From Candidatus Harrisonbacteria bacterium RIFCSPLOWO2_02_FULL_45_10c (GTDB lineage: Bacteria > Patescibacteriota > Minisyncoccia > UBA6257 > 02-FULL-45-10c), in NCBI GenBank assembly GCA_001818705.1, contig MHJM01000022.1, forward strand, positions 1 through 6,763: a stretch of 6,763 nt of DNA, given 5' to 3'. The position numbers and the translations under genes were made by a program. Shown here piece by piece: positions 5,749-6,763 of the stretch (position 1 is its first letter; each line of letters opens with the position of its first letter). Under the pieces are notes generated by a model. The model was not told where the DNA came from and did not search any database. It saw nothing but the letters and a program-made list of their open reading frames with translations.

Positions 5749-6543
5749 ATGAGCTTCATTAAAGCACTCGCAGCAGCTTCCATCGTGAGTCTTGCAATCG
5801 CGGGCAGTGTTTTTATTGTCCAAAAATCAAACCTCTCGGTAACTAATCCTAAGCCAGCAAATAATACTGCCGATAACAATCTAGTAGAACCGATGGCTTT
5901 GATTGAAAAAATAACTGAACAACCCTCTCCTCTACCAGCATCCTCAGACAAGAATTCGGGCAATCTTACTAATACTCTTGTAAATACTATTGGCAAATAT
6001 TTAGTCCAAAACAATCCGTCCGGACCGCAAATTATCGGGGATCAAAAAAAGATTAATGTTCCGAGCCCGGAAACCATTGCCCAAGACCTCTTAACCGAAG
6101 CATCGAAAAAATTTGATCTTGACCAACTGCGGCCAACTATTTTAGAAGAAAATTTAAATTTATCAAATGACTCAAGTAAAGAATCATTAACCGGGTATAT
6201 TTTGGCATTAAATACAATCGTTGTTGATGAATCAAAAAAATTCCCTGCTGGTTTTTTTGAAAATCAGAATGTATCCATGGACACAATTGATGTGCTTCTA
6301 GGAGTTTATGCCCGTACTTTTGATAAAATTTTTAAACTTTCTGTTCCAAAACCGGCGCTTTCAATCCATAAAAAACAATTGGAGTTGATAGGCGCTAAAA
6401 AAAATATCTACCAAAAATTCAAAGAATATGAGAAAGACCCGATTACTGCGCTACTTGCCGTTCAAAGTATTGAAAAATTTGATCAAGAATTCCAACTATT
6501 ATCTTCCGATATTAAATCATTTATCAAAACCAATAATATTTAG
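5749..6543 (+). CDS. Conserved-type exported or membrane-anchored protein, function unknown
   Basis: 264 residues. A hydrophobic stretch at about 4-25, after a short N-terminus with one lysine (K5), is a signal peptide or signal anchor. A low-complexity N/P/S/T-rich linker (about 28-105) follows, then a helical C-terminal domain (about 106-262) rich in K, E, L and I, with landmarks SKESLTGYILALNTI (143-157) and IHKKQLELIGAKKNIY (206-221). No enzyme motif or cysteine is seen. I do not recognise a named family, though similar short anchored proteins ahead of a signal-peptide protein occur, as I recall, in Parcubacteria near secretion or pilus-like genes. The ATG is chosen by the promoter spacing and the signal sequence. 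It is followed 3 bases later by the next gene, so the two are probably co-transcribed. Confidence 0.85.
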   Translation: MSFIKALAAASIVSLAIAGSVFIVQKSNLSVTNPKPANNTADNNLVEPMALIEKITEQPSPLPASSDKNSGNLTNTLVNTIGKYLVQNNPSGPQIIGDQKKINVPSPETIAQDLLTEASKKFDLDQLRPTILEENLNLSNDSSKESLTGYILALNTIVVDESKKFPAGFFENQNVSMDTIDVLLGVYARTFDKIFKLSVPKPALSIHKKQLELIGAKKNIYQKFKEYEKDPITALLAVQSIEKFDQEFQLLSSDIKSFIKTNNI

Positions 6544-6546
6544 GTG

Positions 6547-6763
6547 ATGAAAAATTTCCATAAAAAAATTGTTTTGGGATTTACATTGACGCTTTTGGTA
6601 ATTCCCGAAATATTTTCCCTCCCGGTGGCAAATGCCGTATTAGGAGTAGGGGACGTAACATTCGTTGATGTAGCAGCGGTTAGTGACCCCGTAACTCTTG
6701 GCTTTTACGAAGCTGAAACTGGGCTATCGGCGGATCAATTAGCGGCGCAAGGAACTACTGCTA
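6547..6763 (+). CDS. Secreted protein, N-terminal fragment cut by the window end
   Basis: 72 codons are visible and the frame is open to the last base. A classical signal peptide is clear: basic MKNFHKK, a hydrophobic core at about 8-24, and a likely signal peptidase I site after A-N-A (28-30), giving a mature protein starting VLGVGDVTFVDV. The mature part is acidic and alanine-rich so far; too little is present to name a family. The ATG starts 3 bases after the upstream stop. An in-frame GTG directly before it (6544) is a possible alternative start. Tight spacing suggests one operon with the preceding anchored protein, so the two may act together at the cell surface. Confidence 0.8.
   Translation, partial: MKNFHKKIVLGFTLTLLVIPEIFSLPVANAVLGVGDVTFVDVAAVSDPVTLGFYEAETGLSADQLAAQGTTA

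Noticed and set aside
5736..6014. 92-residue minus-strand frame across the 5749 gene start
   Set aside because: It is antisense to a signal sequence with a good promoter upstream, and nothing in it is recognisable.

Overview
The window looks like a piece of a Candidate Phyla Radiation (Patescibacteria) genome, most likely of Parcubacteria type. Reasons: compact AT-rich genes, weak or absent Shine-Dalgarno sequences at most starts, a minimal UvrD-like helicase, an IS200-like (Y1) transposase closely resembling those I recall from Parcubacteria, and short exported proteins of unknown function. TGA is used as a stop by both uvrD and rsmA, which argues against the CPR lineages that read TGA as glycine. 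The lineage is inferred from gene content, not from a marker tree.

Layout, left to right. (1) 31-300 is a non-coding, MITE-like element with 30-bp terminal inverted repeats (26/30 matching) and nested hairpins. (2) 328-1113 (+) is a translin/TRAX-family protein, rare in bacteria. It keeps all four acidic positions of the TRAX nuclease site, has a strong ribosome binding site and a strong terminator, and is GC-richer than its neighbours. (3) 1182-1227 is a perfect 46-bp palindrome between convergent genes. (4) 1239-2282 (-) is a membrane-anchored cell-wall enzyme with two LysM repeats and an M23 peptidase domain. (5) Divergent from it, 2326-4137 (+) is a UvrD/PcrA-type helicase, overlapping by 4 bp the 16S rRNA dimethyltransferase gene rsmA (4134-4955, +); these two form an operon. 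(6) 4934-5614 (-) is an IS200-like/RAYT-type HUH transposase. A 21-bp palindrome lies just past each end of it and a third copy lies inside its coding sequence. The left copy supplies part of the 3' end of rsmA. (7) A promoter and a leader hairpin precede a two-gene set at 5749-6543 and 6547 to the window end (+), encoding an anchored or secreted protein and a signal-peptide protein cut off by the window edge.

The housekeeping genes (helicase, rRNA methylase, wall peptidase) are ordinary. The parts that deserve attention are the translin-family gene between two unexplained palindromic structures, and the transposase with its own palindrome family, which appears to have landed in the end of rsmA and changed that protein's C-terminus.
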